DNA from: Chryseobacterium populi
GTDB lineage: Bacteria > Bacteroidota > Bacteroidia > Flavobacteriales > Weeksellaceae
Reading direction: 5' to 3'
Length of the DNA stretch: 38,244 bases
Assembly: GCF_000282115.1 (NCBI RefSeq)
Contig: NZ_AKJY01000026.1
Coordinates: 1 to 38,244, forward strand
In this document: piece by piece, positions 8,151-16,277 of the stretch
Layout of the letters: the number at the start of each line of letters is the position of its first letter
How positions within the stretch are numbered: the stretch's first letter is position 1
The notes under the pieces: generated by a model
Told to the model about the DNA's origin: nothing
The model's database searches: none
Seen by the model: only the letters and a program-made list of their open reading frames with translations
Position numbers and translations under genes: made by a program

Positions 8151-9050
8151 ATGAAAAAACTATTTCTATTGATTGTTTTATTATCCCTCGATCATGTTAA
8201 AGCACAGATTGACCCTGTAAAATACCCAACATATACCAATGTTGATGAAGCCCTAAAAAGTGGAACGACGGTTTACAGTATGAGCTTCAGGGATAAAGGG
8301 CTTTTTAATCTCCCTTCGGAAATAAAAAAACTGAATTCTTTATTCTTTCTGAATCTGATGGGAAACAATCTGGAGAAGATGGATGAAGAAATTTTCTCCC
8401 TAAAAGAACTGGAAACCCTGAACATCAACAAAAACAGCATTAAATTTATTCCTGATGAAATTGCTGAGCTTAAAAAGCTGAAATCATTCTCAATCAACCT
8501 GAATAGTTTAACTTCTGTAAACCCTAATGTTGCAAAGCTTCAGAATTTAAAAATAATTCATCTTGATGCCAACAACCTGAGTGTTTTTCCGGAAGCACTG
8601 ACTCAGATTGCCACCTTGGAGGAAATTAACCTTCAGGGAAATCAGATCAGTTTTATCTCTGAAGATATTGACAGAATTAAAAACCTGAAATTCCTGAATC
8701 TTTCGGCCAATCAGATCAATGACCTTGGAAACCTGGAATTTCCTAAAAACCTGACTTACCTCGAACTGCAGCAAAATGCGATTTCCGTATTGCCGGAAAC
8801 TTTATTCAGATCAAAAAAGCTTGAATTTTTAAACCTGAGTCAGAACAATATCAAAGTAATTTCCCCTGAAATTAAAGGATTGAAGAATGTAGTGAGTATG
8901 AATTTAGCCAACAACGGGCTAAAAGATCTGCCATCAGAAATTTCACAAATGAAAAATCTTAAAACATTGATTCTTACAGGAAATCCTATTGAAAAAACAA
9001 CTTTGGAAAAAATAAAAAAATTACTGCCCGGCGCGCAGGTTTATTTCTGA
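8151..9050 (+). CDS. Exported leucine-rich repeat protein
   Basis: A 299-residue protein with a signal peptide (MKKLFLLIVLLSLDHVKAQ). From about residue 55 to the end it consists of roughly ten LRR units of 20-23 residues with the pattern LxxLxLxxNxLxxLP, for example LEEINLQGNQISFIS and LEFLNLSQNNIKVIS. This predicts a solenoid for protein binding. No catalytic motif, lipobox or T9SS tail is seen, so its final location (periplasm or surface) is open. It directly follows the PhoX-like gene, separated by a terminator. Its stop codon abuts the stop of the convergent SUI1 gene with no base between them. Confidence 0.85.
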   Translation: MKKLFLLIVLLSLDHVKAQIDPVKYPTYTNVDEALKSGTTVYSMSFRDKGLFNLPSEIKKLNSLFFLNLMGNNLEKMDEEIFSLKELETLNINKNSIKFIPDEIAELKKLKSFSINLNSLTSVNPNVAKLQNLKIIHLDANNLSVFPEALTQIATLEEINLQGNQISFISEDIDRIKNLKFLNLSANQINDLGNLEFPKNLTYLELQQNAISVLPETLFRSKKLEFLNLSQNNIKVISPEIKGLKNVVSMNLANNGLKDLPSEISQMKNLKTLILTGNPIEKTTLEKIKKLLPGAQVYF

Positions 9051-9374
9051 TTATCCGCCGACTCTTTTGGTTTTATAACCCATTTCTTTAAGGATATCCA
9101 TTATTTTGTCGCGGTTATCCCCCTGAATAATGATCGTTCCGTCCTTTTCAGAACCGCCTATTCCTAAGGTGGTTTTTATTTTTTTTGAGATTTTTTTCAG
9201 TTCTTCCTCGCTGCCTTCCCAGCCTTCAACAATCGTTACAGGCTTACCGTTTCTGCCTTTCTTCTCAAATTTGCATACCAGAGGTTCCTTTTGCTTGAAT
9301 TTTTCTTCAGGCATCTCAAAATCCTGTTCTTCGTGTTCAGGAAAAAGGTTCTTAAGTTGATCTCGTAAATCCAT
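9051..9374 (-). CDS. SUI1/YciH-type translation initiation factor homologue
   Basis: A 107-residue protein of the eIF1/SUI1 fold, which in eukaryotes checks start codon selection; the bacterial YciH role is less clear. The SUI1 domain covers about residues 32-107: KFEKKGRNGKPVTIVEG is the basic strand-loop region, followed by LKKISKKIKTTLGIGG and the conserved end GDNRDKIMDILKEMGYKTKRVGG. The acidic N-terminal 30 residues look flexible. The length fits bacterial members (about 105-115). Its stop codon touches that of the leucine-rich repeat gene tail to tail, leaving no room for a separate terminator on either side. Confidence 0.9.
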   Translation of the reverse strand: MDLRDQLKNLFPEHEEQDFEMPEEKFKQKEPLVCKFEKKGRNGKPVTIVEGWEGSEEELKKISKKIKTTLGIGGSEKDGTIIIQGDNRDKIMDILKEMGYKTKRVGG

Positions 9375-9424
9375 ACCGCAAAATTAAATAATAATTGATA
9401 AAACTGCTACAACCGGTTTGAAAA

Positions 9425-9444
9425 TTCTCAGACAGCTCTGAGAA
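9425..9444. repeat. Inverted repeat between divergent genes
   Basis: TTCTCAGA and TCTGAGAA form an 8-bp perfect stem with a CAGC loop. It sits in the gap between the SUI1 gene (minus) and the zinc protease gene (plus), so it could be an operator or a small hairpin. No known regulator site was recognised. Confidence 0.4.
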
Positions 9445-9535
9445 AATATTAGGATAAAATTAAAAATAAGAAGCTAAAAAGGTGTAATATTTTCTTAATT
9501 TGGCCGTTCAAATTCAAAATATTGATAGCTTAAGC

Positions 9536-10777
9536 ATGAAACTAAAAATAAACTCTATTCTTGCTGCTGTTTTCTTGTCCTTTGGAACAGCTAAAGCACA
9601 GTCCGGTTTTTCTACCGACCCTTTAAATGCCGTTTTTGAAACAAAAGATACAGACAGCTTCTGGAAAGCTTTTGATAAAATGGAAGCATCCGCAGAAAAT
9701 CCTTTTACTGAATATATGAAAAACGGATCCCCGGGAGTAAAAGGTTTTACGGAATTCAGGATCATCAATGCAGATTCTTTATATTCAAAAGTTAAAAAAA
9801 GAAAAGCAGATTATCTCCTGAGCCGTAATGTTCTGGCAGGAATAGGACAGAAAGAGAAAAGAACAAAAGCCATTTACAGTGCTTTGAAATACTGGTATCC
9901 GGATGCCAAATATCCACCGGTATATTTTGTCTATGGCAGGTTTAATTCAGGAGGAACGGTTTCCGGTGACGGCATTATCTTAGGAACCGAAATGCTTAAA
10001 AACCTTGATGGTGTTACAGGGCTTATTGCCCATGAACTGATCCATTTCCAACAAAATGAAAAGGGGAACAATACCTTGCTGAAACAGTCTTTACATGAAG
10101 GAAGCGCAGATTTTATCGGTGAACTGGTCTCAGGGGAGAATATAAATACAAAAGCTTTCACTTATGGTGAAGCTCATTCTGATAAGCTGTGCAGGGAATT
10201 TGTGACCAAACTTAAAGGTGAAGACTATACAGACTGGCTTTATGAAAACAGTAAGAAAGATGACAGACCGAATGACCTTGGGTACTGGATAGGTTACAAG
10301 ATTTCCGAAGCGTATTTTAACAAACAGACAGACAAGCATAAAGCGGTCTATACGATCCTTAATTTCCAGGATCCTTTTCAACTTCTGAGAGAAAGCGGTT
10401 TTTTAGACCCATACATTAAAGAGTATGCAGAGAACAAAAAAATAACGTTTGATGACTTTTTTAAGGAATATTCGGATGAGGTTCATGAAGTAACTTTTGT
10501 AGTAAGCACTCCTGACAAAAACGATGAGGTATACATTACCGGCAACCAGTCAGAATTAGGAAGCTGGAATCCGTCTTCCATTAAAATGAATAAAAAAAGT
10601 GCTAAAGAGAGAAGCATCACACTCAAAGTTCATCTTCCGGCACAGTTTAAATTTACCCAGGGAAACTGGGAAAAAGAAGCAGATGTGAAAGGAAGTACAA
10701 AAGGTCAGAATATTAAAATTGAATCCCAGCCTTCTAAACCGCTCCGTTACGAGATCACAAGCTGGTTCCATAATTAA
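9536..10777 (+). CDS. Exported zinc protease-like protein (DUF2268 type) with C-terminal carbohydrate-binding-like domain
   Basis: 413 residues from the ATG at 9536; a TTG further upstream at 9500 would bury the signal peptide, so it was not used. Signal peptide: MKLKINSILAAVFLSFGTAKAQ. The central domain carries the zincin motif HELIH at residues 166-170, and Glu188 in LHEGSADFIGEL is a likely third zinc ligand. The later GYWIGYKISEAY segment is also typical of DUF2268 putative zinc proteases. From about residue 318 the chain changes to a beta-rich module (VTFVVSTPDK, VYITGNQSELGSWNP) resembling a CBM20/CBM48-type starch-binding fold. Proteolysis and glycan binding are both inferred. It is monocistronic. 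Another possibility is that the tail is a generic Ig-like adaptor. Confidence 0.75.
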   Translation: MKLKINSILAAVFLSFGTAKAQSGFSTDPLNAVFETKDTDSFWKAFDKMEASAENPFTEYMKNGSPGVKGFTEFRIINADSLYSKVKKRKADYLLSRNVLAGIGQKEKRTKAIYSALKYWYPDAKYPPVYFVYGRFNSGGTVSGDGIILGTEMLKNLDGVTGLIAHELIHFQQNEKGNNTLLKQSLHEGSADFIGELVSGENINTKAFTYGEAHSDKLCREFVTKLKGEDYTDWLYENSKKDDRPNDLGYWIGYKISEAYFNKQTDKHKAVYTILNFQDPFQLLRESGFLDPYIKEYAENKKITFDDFFKEYSDEVHEVTFVVSTPDKNDEVYITGNQSELGSWNPSSIKMNKKSAKERSITLKVHLPAQFKFTQGNWEKEADVKGSTKGQNIKIESQPSKPLRYEITSWFHN

Positions 10778-10898
10778 AATCAATAAAAAACTACATGACA
10801 GGCCAAACAGGTGATTATGAAAACTTACAGAAACGAAGATATTTTATTTACACATTAAATTAAACAGTTCAAATTTCTTCCGTTCGTCGGAAATTAGG

Positions 10899-10906
10899 TA
10901 AATTTG
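10899..10906 (+). promoter_or_regulatory. gpmI -7 box TAAATTTG
   Basis: Exact TAnnTTTG match ending 21 nt before the gpmI ATG. Confidence 0.55.
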
Positions 10907-10926
10907 TATGATAAAAGTTATAAAAA

Positions 10927-12468
10927 ATGTCGAAAAAAGCAATACTGGCAATACTTGACGGTTGGGGATTGGGTATGAATCCGGACGTTTCAGCAATAGA
11001 TAAAGCAAACACTCCATTTATAGATAGTTGTTATAAAAAATTTCCACACAGCACCCTTGAAGCAAGTGGCCTGGCTGTAGGCCTTCCGGCAGGGCAAATG
11101 GGAAATTCCGAAGTAGGGCACATGAATCTGGGAGCCGGAAGAGTAGTCTTTCAGAATCTTGTGAAGCTGAATATGGCTGTGGAAAATGGTACCTTAGGCC
11201 AGGAAAAGGTAATTCAGGAGGCTTTTGAATATGCCAAAAGAGAAAATAAAAAAGTACATTTCATCGGATTGGTTTCCAACGGTGGAGTACATTCACATAT
11301 CAATCACCTGAAAGGGCTATTAACCGCTGCAAGAGAATCCGGACTGAATGAAAATGTTTTTGTTCATGCCTTTACAGATGGTAGAGATTGTGATCCGCAC
11401 TCAGGATTAGGCTTTATCAAAGAACTTCAGGATCATATGCTTGCAACAACAGGAAAGCTGGCTACCATTGTCGGAAGATATTACGCGATGGACAGGGATA
11501 AAAGATGGGAACGCGTAAAACTGGCTTACGATGCATTAACAGAAGGTGTTGGCCTTCAGACCACGGATGCTTTGGGAGCCATTAAAGCTTCATATGACAA
11601 CAACGTTACTGACGAATTCTTAAAGCCGATCATATTAATGAATACCACGGCAACCGGAAACGTTGTACCCGTTGCTAAAATTGTGGATAATGATGTGGTG
11701 ATCTGCTTCAACTTCCGTACAGACAGAGGCAGGGAAATTACAGAAGTGCTTTCACAGCAGGATTTTCCGGAATTCTTTATGCGTAAACTGAATCTGTATT
11801 ATGTTACTCTAACCAATTACGATAAAACGTTCCAGAATGTAAAAGTAGTTTTTGATGAAGAAGTATTGAAAGATACAATGGGTGAAATCCTTGAAAAAAA
11901 CGGGAAAACGCAGATCAGGATTGCCGAAACGGAAAAATATCCGCACGTTACTTTTTTCTTTTCAGGAGGAAGAGAAGAAGAATTCAAAGGTGAAAGAAGA
12001 TTGCTTTGCCCGAGCCCGAAAGATGTGCCTACCTATGATTTAAAGCCGGAAATGTCTGCTTATGATATTACCAATGCCATTGTTCCTGAGCTTGAAAATG
12101 AAACGGCAGATTTTATTTGTTTAAATTTCGCCAATACAGATATGGTAGGGCATACAGGTGTTTTTGAAGCGGCTGTAAAAGCTGCAGAAACCGTAGATAA
12201 ATGCATTGAAAAAGTGGCAACAGTGGCCTATGAGCATGGCTATGCCGTATTTATCCTGGCTGATCACGGAAATTCAGATGTGATGATCAATCCGGACGGA
12301 ACTCCGAATACCCAGCATTCAACAAACTTAGTTCCGTTTATTGTGATGGATAAAGATCATACATGGAATTTAAAATCCGGAAAATTAGGCGATGTTGCCC
12401 CAACGATTTTAAAAGTAATGGGGGTAGATATTCCAGCTGCAATGACAGGAGAGATTTTGGTTAATTAA
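10927..12468 (+). CDS. gpmI: 2,3-bisphosphoglycerate-independent phosphoglycerate mutase
   Basis: Glycolytic and gluconeogenic enzyme interconverting 3- and 2-phosphoglycerate in the cytosol, with two manganese ions. The 513 residues match the family length (about 510). The alkaline-phosphatase-type metal site begins at Asp11 (ILDGWGLG). The phosphorylated serine is Ser61 in GQMGNSEVGHMNLGAGR. The inserted transferase domain shows HAFTDGRDCDPHSG and GRYYAMDRDKRWER, and the C-terminus has NTDMVGHTG and LADHGNSDVM as further metal ligands. A clear -7 box precedes it and a strong terminator follows, so it is monocistronic. Confidence 0.97.
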   Translation: MSKKAILAILDGWGLGMNPDVSAIDKANTPFIDSCYKKFPHSTLEASGLAVGLPAGQMGNSEVGHMNLGAGRVVFQNLVKLNMAVENGTLGQEKVIQEAFEYAKRENKKVHFIGLVSNGGVHSHINHLKGLLTAARESGLNENVFVHAFTDGRDCDPHSGLGFIKELQDHMLATTGKLATIVGRYYAMDRDKRWERVKLAYDALTEGVGLQTTDALGAIKASYDNNVTDEFLKPIILMNTTATGNVVPVAKIVDNDVVICFNFRTDRGREITEVLSQQDFPEFFMRKLNLYYVTLTNYDKTFQNVKVVFDEEVLKDTMGEILEKNGKTQIRIAETEKYPHVTFFFSGGREEEFKGERRLLCPSPKDVPTYDLKPEMSAYDITNAIVPELENETADFICLNFANTDMVGHTGVFEAAVKAAETVDKCIEKVATVAYEHGYAVFILADHGNSDVMINPDGTPNTQHSTNLVPFIVMDKDHTWNLKSGKLGDVAPTILKVMGVDIPAAMTGEILVN

Positions 12469-12490
12469 ACGTTAAAAATACTCATAAATG

Positions 12491-12519
12491 AATGCCGATA
12501 TCGTAGAAATATCGGCATT
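12491..12519 (+). terminator. gpmI terminator
   Basis: An 11-bp perfect stem (AATGCCGATAT / ATATCGGCATT) with a 7-nt loop is followed by TTCTTTT. Confidence 0.85.
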
Positions 12520-12589
12520 TCTTTTATGACTTATATCAGAGATATTATGACTTACATACGTTATTATGCTCCAAATAATAAATAAGTTA

Positions 12590-12597
12590 TATCTTTG
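12590..12597 (+). promoter_or_regulatory. Desaturase gene -7 box TATCTTTG
   Basis: Exact TAnnTTTG match ending 25 nt before the ATG at 12622. The in-frame TTG at 12595 lies inside this box and therefore cannot be the start. Confidence 0.7.
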
Positions 12598-12621
12598 CAC
12601 TATAAAAAATATTTTAGAAGA

Positions 12622-13599
12622 ATGTATCAGAAGCTTGTAAGGAAAGAAGTAATGGGAATTTTGGAAAAGGAAGTAGGTTCTTTTCTGGATAAATTTTTGA
12701 CGCCGATTGAAAAAATCTGGCAGCCTTCAGACTATCTTCCGGATCCATCAAGCTCTGAGTTCAAATATGACTTAGAAGAGATTCAGACTTTTGCACGTGA
12801 AATGCCCTATGATCTTTTCGTTACCCTTATCGGAGACTGTATCACGGAAGAAGCCCTTCCGTCTTACGAATCCTGGTTAATGGGAGTTGAAGGAATCGAT
12901 CAGGAACAAAAATTAGGCTGGGCCAACTGGGTGAGAGCCTGGACTGCAGAAGAAAACAGACACGGGGATTTACTGAATAAATACCTTTACCTGTGCGGAA
13001 GAGTCAATATGAGAGAAGTTGAAATTACGACTCAATATTTAATCAATGACGGTTTCGATTTGGGAACCAGCATGGATCCTTACAGAAATTTTATCTATAC
13101 AAGTTTCCAGGAAACGGCAACCAATATCTCCCACAGAAGAGTAGGAACCCTTGCCAAACAATCCGGAAACGGAAAATTAGCCAAGATGTGTGGTGTTATT
13201 GCAGCGGATGAAGCCAGACATGCAAAGGCTTACAAACATTTCGTGGCAAAAATCCTTGAAATAGATCCTTCTGAAATGATCCTGGCTTTCGAAGATATGA
13301 TGCGTAAAAAAATCGTAATGCCTGCGCATCTGATGAGACAGTCAGGCCAGAAAGCCGGAGAGCTTTGGGGACATTTCTCAGATGCTGCCCAAAGATGCAT
13401 GGTGTACACAGGCCAGGATTACATCAATATCATGAAGGACCTGCTGGATGAGTGGAAGATAGAGCACGTAAAAGGACTTACCGAAAAAGCCGAAAAAGCT
13501 CAGGAATATTTAATGAAGCTACCGGCAAGATTACAGAAAATTACAGACAGGGTTTCCACTCCTGACTTACAGTTTCAGTTTAGCTGGGTGAAAAGTTAA
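12622..13599 (+). CDS. Acyl-[acyl-carrier-protein] desaturase (ferritin-like di-iron enzyme)
   Basis: Soluble di-iron enzyme that puts a cis double bond into acyl-ACP, so it adjusts membrane fluidity. 325 residues from the ATG at 12622. The ligands of the di-iron centre are visible: the glutamate pair of CITEEALPSYE (76-77), Glu111 and His114 in AEENRHG, Glu164 in FQETATN, and Glu197/His200 in ADEARHA. The two E-x-x-H motifs, about 85 residues apart, are the family hallmark. Plant stearoyl-ACP desaturases and their bacterial homologues share this layout. Electrons would come from ferredoxin, which is not encoded nearby. The gene is monocistronic, with a promoter box in front and a terminator behind. 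Confidence 0.92.
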   Translation: MYQKLVRKEVMGILEKEVGSFLDKFLTPIEKIWQPSDYLPDPSSSEFKYDLEEIQTFAREMPYDLFVTLIGDCITEEALPSYESWLMGVEGIDQEQKLGWANWVRAWTAEENRHGDLLNKYLYLCGRVNMREVEITTQYLINDGFDLGTSMDPYRNFIYTSFQETATNISHRRVGTLAKQSGNGKLAKMCGVIAADEARHAKAYKHFVAKILEIDPSEMILAFEDMMRKKIVMPAHLMRQSGQKAGELWGHFSDAAQRCMVYTGQDYINIMKDLLDEWKIEHVKGLTEKAEKAQEYLMKLPARLQKITDRVSTPDLQFQFSWVKS

Positions 13600-13625
13600 T
13601 GGCTTATCAGCATAATTTATAAAAC

Positions 13626-13654
13626 AAAGAGTGTCGGATTTTTCGGCACTCTTT
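13626..13654 (+). terminator. Desaturase gene terminator
   Basis: AAAGAGTGTCG pairs with CGGCACTCTTT (one G-T) around a 7-nt loop, followed by TTATTT. It ends 8 nt before the next promoter box. Confidence 0.85.
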
Positions 13655-13662
13655 TTATTTCG

Positions 13663-13670
13663 TATCTTTG
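13663..13670 (+). promoter_or_regulatory. HAD phosphatase gene -7 box TATCTTTG
   Basis: Exact TAnnTTTG match ending 22 nt before the ATG at 13692. Confidence 0.65.
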
Positions 13671-13691
13671 CCCAGCTAAAAATATACAAAG

Positions 13692-14123
13692 ATGTTAAGT
13701 AATAAAAAAATTGCTGTAGATTTTGACGGAACCATTGTGGATGATGCTTATCCGGGAATCGGAAAGCCGAAAATTTTTGCTTTTGAAACCCTTAAAAAAC
13801 TTCAGGCTGAAGGCTACAGATTAATACTTTGGACATACAGACACGGAAAAACGTTAGATGAAGCGGTAGAATTCTGCAGAAAAAATGGAATAGAATTCTA
13901 TGCTGTTAATTCAAGTTTTGAAGGAGAGGTTTTTGATAGTGAAACACAATCCAGAAAATTAGATGCAGACTGGTTTATTGATGACAGAAATTTAGGTGGT
14001 TTTCCGGGATGGGGAGAAATCTACAATATCATTCAGGAAAGAATAGAGTTCCGTGTGGAAGGAAAAGAAGTTTTAGCCTACTCCAAACTTAAAAGAGAAA
14101 AGAAAAAAGGATTATTCTGGTAG
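13692..14123 (+). CDS. Small HAD-superfamily hydrolase (BT0820-like)
   Basis: A 143-residue cytosolic phosphatase-like protein. HAD motif I is AVDFDGT with nucleophile Asp10 and acid Asp12. Motif II is the LILWTYR strand (residues 44-50; threonine 48), followed by HGKTLDEA. Motif IV is WFIDDRNLGG with Asp97/Asp98. There is almost no cap domain, which suits small capless HAD phosphatases such as the Bacteroides BT0820 type. The substrate cannot be deduced. It has its own promoter box; 91 nt with a repeated 12-mer separate it from map. Confidence 0.85.
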   Translation: MLSNKKIAVDFDGTIVDDAYPGIGKPKIFAFETLKKLQAEGYRLILWTYRHGKTLDEAVEFCRKNGIEFYAVNSSFEGEVFDSETQSRKLDADWFIDDRNLGGFPGWGEIYNIIQERIEFRVEGKEVLAYSKLKREKKKGLFW

Positions 14124-14143
14124 GATAAATCTAACAATATAAA

Positions 14144-14209
14144 AATGTAACAGTTGAACAATTGACCAGTTTGTAATTGTTACATTGCTAATTTATAAAT
14201 TGTTACATT
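14144..14209. repeat. Three copies of a 12-mer before map, one inverted
   Basis: AATTGTTACATT occurs twice in direct orientation (14175-14186 and 14198-14209, 23 nt apart). It occurs once inverted with one mismatch (14144-14155, AATGTAACAGTT). The last copy ends 5 nt before the map ATG. It could be an operator array, an RNA stem in the leader or a small repeat family; the sequence alone does not decide. Confidence 0.6.
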
Positions 14210-14214
14210 AGAAA

Positions 14215-15024
14215 ATGATTCAATTAAAAACAATAGAAGAGCTTCGGTTAATGAAGCAGAGCGCACAGCTGGTTTCTAAAACATTAGGAATGCTGGCAAA
14301 AGAAATAAAACCCGGAATTACCACTTTATATTTAGATAAATTAGCCCACGATTTCATTAAAGATCATGGCGGTGAGCCTGCATTTTTAGGTTACGGAGGT
14401 TTTCCCAACTCTCTGTGTATTTCCCCGAACGAGCAGGTGGTACATGGCTTTCCTAATAAGGATATAATTAAAGAAGGCGATGTGCTTTCTGTAGATTGCG
14501 GGGCTATCTTAAACGGTTTTGTAGGGGATCATGCCTATACCTTCGAAATCGGGGAGGTGAATCCTGAAACCAAAAAACTGTTACAGGTAACAAAAGAATC
14601 CCTTTACAAAGGAATCGAGCAATGTATCAGAGGTAAAAGAATAGGGGATATTTCCCATGCGATCCAGGCTCACTGTGAAAAAGAAGGCTATGGAGTAGTA
14701 AGGGAGCTGGTGGGACATGGCTTGGGAAGAAAAATGCACGAAGATCCTCAGGTTCCTAATTACGGAAGACAGGGAAGCGGAAAAGTAATCAAGGACGGAT
14801 TGGCTATTGCCATTGAACCGATGGTGAATCTGGGTACAGAAAAAGTAAAATTCCATAATGATGGCTGGACGGTAACCACTCTTGATAATCAGCCTTCAGC
14901 TCATTTTGAACATGATGTGGCCGTAATCAACGGCAAACCTGTACTGCTTTCCACATTCAAATATGTTTACGAAGCTTTAGGGATTGAAAGTGATGAAGAG
15001 AAGCCCTTCCAAATGGACTTTTAA
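14215..15024 (+). CDS. map: Methionine aminopeptidase, type I
   Basis: Removes the initiator methionine from nascent proteins in the cytosol. The 269 residues match E. coli Map (264). All five metal ligands are present: Asp94 (SVDCGA), Asp105 (VGDHAY), His168 (VGHGLG), Glu201 (AIEPMV) and Glu232 (HFEHDV); His77 and His175 complete the active site. No zinc-finger extension is seen. The stop codon TAA overlaps the ATG of the methyltransferase gene by one base (TAATG), so the two are probably translationally coupled. Upstream lies an unusual triple 12-mer repeat. Confidence 0.96.
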   Translation: MIQLKTIEELRLMKQSAQLVSKTLGMLAKEIKPGITTLYLDKLAHDFIKDHGGEPAFLGYGGFPNSLCISPNEQVVHGFPNKDIIKEGDVLSVDCGAILNGFVGDHAYTFEIGEVNPETKKLLQVTKESLYKGIEQCIRGKRIGDISHAIQAHCEKEGYGVVRELVGHGLGRKMHEDPQVPNYGRQGSGKVIKDGLAIAIEPMVNLGTEKVKFHNDGWTVTTLDNQPSAHFEHDVAVINGKPVLLSTFKYVYEALGIESDEEKPFQMDF

Positions 15025-15791
15025 TGAAAAAATTAACAAAGCTTTTACTGAATAAAGTTCCGCGTCCGATGCTTATTAAAATGAGTATCTGGGCAAGGCC
15101 TCTTATTTATCAGTTTTTTAAAGGAGATCATTTTTTTGATCCTATAGACGGACGGTCTTACCGGAAGTTTCTCCCTTACGGATATGGAAAGCAGAGAGAA
15201 AATGCATTGTCTCCGGGAACTTTAAGTTTAGAGAGGCATCGCCAGATGTGGCTGTATTTACAGAATGAAACTGATTTTTTCATTAAAAACTATAAAGTTT
15301 TACATATTGCCCCGGAACAGGAATTTCTAAGGAAATTTAAAAAGATGAGAAACCTGGATTATATTTCAGCAGACTTATTTTCTCCAATTGTAGATGTGAA
15401 GGCAGATATCTTGAATTTACCCTTTGCCGATGAGAGCTTTGATATTGTTTTTTGCAATCACGTTTTAGAACATATTGAAGATGATGCCAAAGCAATGAAT
15501 GAGCTTTACAGAGTGATGAGGCCCGGTGGATGGGGAATTTTCCAGGTTCCGATGAAAAATTCTCTGGAAAAAACCTATGAAGATTTTACAATCAAAGATC
15601 CAAAAGAACGTCAGAAACATTTCGGGCAGTATGATCATGTTCGCTGGTACGGAATGGATTATTTTGATCGTTTAAGAAAAGCCGGTTTTGAAACAGAACC
15701 CAATTTTTACTCTCAGAAATTCACAGAAGAAGAAATTTACAAATACGGATTAAGACATAATGAAATCTTACCGGTAGTTTACAAAAAATAA
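15024..15791 (+). CDS. Class I SAM-dependent methyltransferase
   Basis: A 255-residue protein with a methyltransferase-11 type domain in about residues 90-185. The SAM-binding loop is atypical: LHIAPEQEF (93-101) replaces the usual glycine-rich E/DxGxGxG. The acidic end of strand 2 is ISADLFS (114-120). Motif DILNLPFADESFDIVFCNHVLEHI (128-151) and the following LYRVMRPGGWGIF (161-173) are classical. The N-terminal 60 residues are basic and helical. The target molecule is unknown. It starts on the last base of the map stop codon, so its expression is tied to map. A bidirectional terminator follows. Confidence 0.85.
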   Translation: MKKLTKLLLNKVPRPMLIKMSIWARPLIYQFFKGDHFFDPIDGRSYRKFLPYGYGKQRENALSPGTLSLERHRQMWLYLQNETDFFIKNYKVLHIAPEQEFLRKFKKMRNLDYISADLFSPIVDVKADILNLPFADESFDIVFCNHVLEHIEDDAKAMNELYRVMRPGGWGIFQVPMKNSLEKTYEDFTIKDPKERQKHFGQYDHVRWYGMDYFDRLRKAGFETEPNFYSQKFTEEEIYKYGLRHNEILPVVYKK

Positions 15792-15792
15792 C

Positions 15793-15826
15793 AAAACCGC
15801 TCTCAGATTAGATTGAGGGCGGTTTT
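15793..15826. terminator. Bidirectional terminator between the methyltransferase and SMR genes
   Basis: AAAACCGC pairs with GCGGTTTT and the stem continues with CTCA/TGAG. T-runs occur on both strands. It lies in the convergent gap. Confidence 0.75.
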
Positions 15827-15846
15827 ATTTTACAGATATACTGATC

Positions 15847-16173
15847 TTAGTGAGAAACCGATTTTAGCCCGATGACAGAACCGATTAATGTTGAAATAAA
15901 AAATATTCTCCAGAAAGTTACCGGATCTTTAAAAAATACAATTCCTACTAAAGCAGTTCCTACCGCTCCGATTCCTGTCCATACTGCATAAGCGGTTCCA
16001 ATGGGTAATGTTTGGGTTGCTTTGATCAGTAACAGCATACTTATCGTCATGGTAACCAGAAATCCGGCATACCAATAATACATTTCAGTCCCTGATGTTT
16101 CTTTAGCTTTTCCTAAACACGATGCAAAGGCCACTTCAAACAATCCCGCGATAATTAAGATAATCCAGTTCAT
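15847..16173 (-). CDS. Small multidrug resistance family exporter, SugE/Gdx type
   Basis: An inner-membrane dual-topology protein of 108 residues with four transmembrane helices. The proton/substrate-coupling Glu13 sits in AGLFEVAFA. The segment PIGTAYAVWTGIGAVGTALV is nearly identical to that of SugE/Gdx guanidinium exporters, which also end in a short GLK...H tail, as here (GLKSVSH). Typical SMR drug exporters of the EmrE branch differ in this region, so guanidinium or quaternary cation export is the best guess. Position 16 is Phe where E. coli SugE has Trp. It follows the Crp/Fnr gene at a distance of 104 nt on the same strand. No guanidine riboswitch was recognised in that gap. Confidence 0.88.
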   Translation of the reverse strand: MNWIILIIAGLFEVAFASCLGKAKETSGTEMYYWYAGFLVTMTISMLLLIKATQTLPIGTAYAVWTGIGAVGTALVGIVFFKDPVTFWRIFFISTLIGSVIGLKSVSH

Positions 16174-16277
16174 TTTTTTAATTATTTTTCCATTGCAAAT
16201 TTCCGTATTTATAGTGACTTAAAATTTTACAATTGTTAAAAAATAAGATAATTTCCCACTTTTCAACTTATAATTTC

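Noticed and set aside
10794..10862. A 22-codon frame (MTGQTGDYENL...) before gpmI
   Set aside because: Too short, with no promoter box or conserved feature to support it.
12463..12476. A third LacI-type site (TTAATTAAACGTTA) at the gpmI stop
   Set aside because: Only the AACGTT centre is symmetrical and it lacks the shared TTTAACC part, so it looks like chance.
12595..12621. TTG start nine codons before the desaturase ATG
   Set aside because: It lies within the -7 promoter box and so cannot be in the mRNA.
16174..16277. Guanidine riboswitch before the SMR exporter
   Set aside because: The 104-bp gap has no recognisable ykkC-type conserved stem or ACGR motif.
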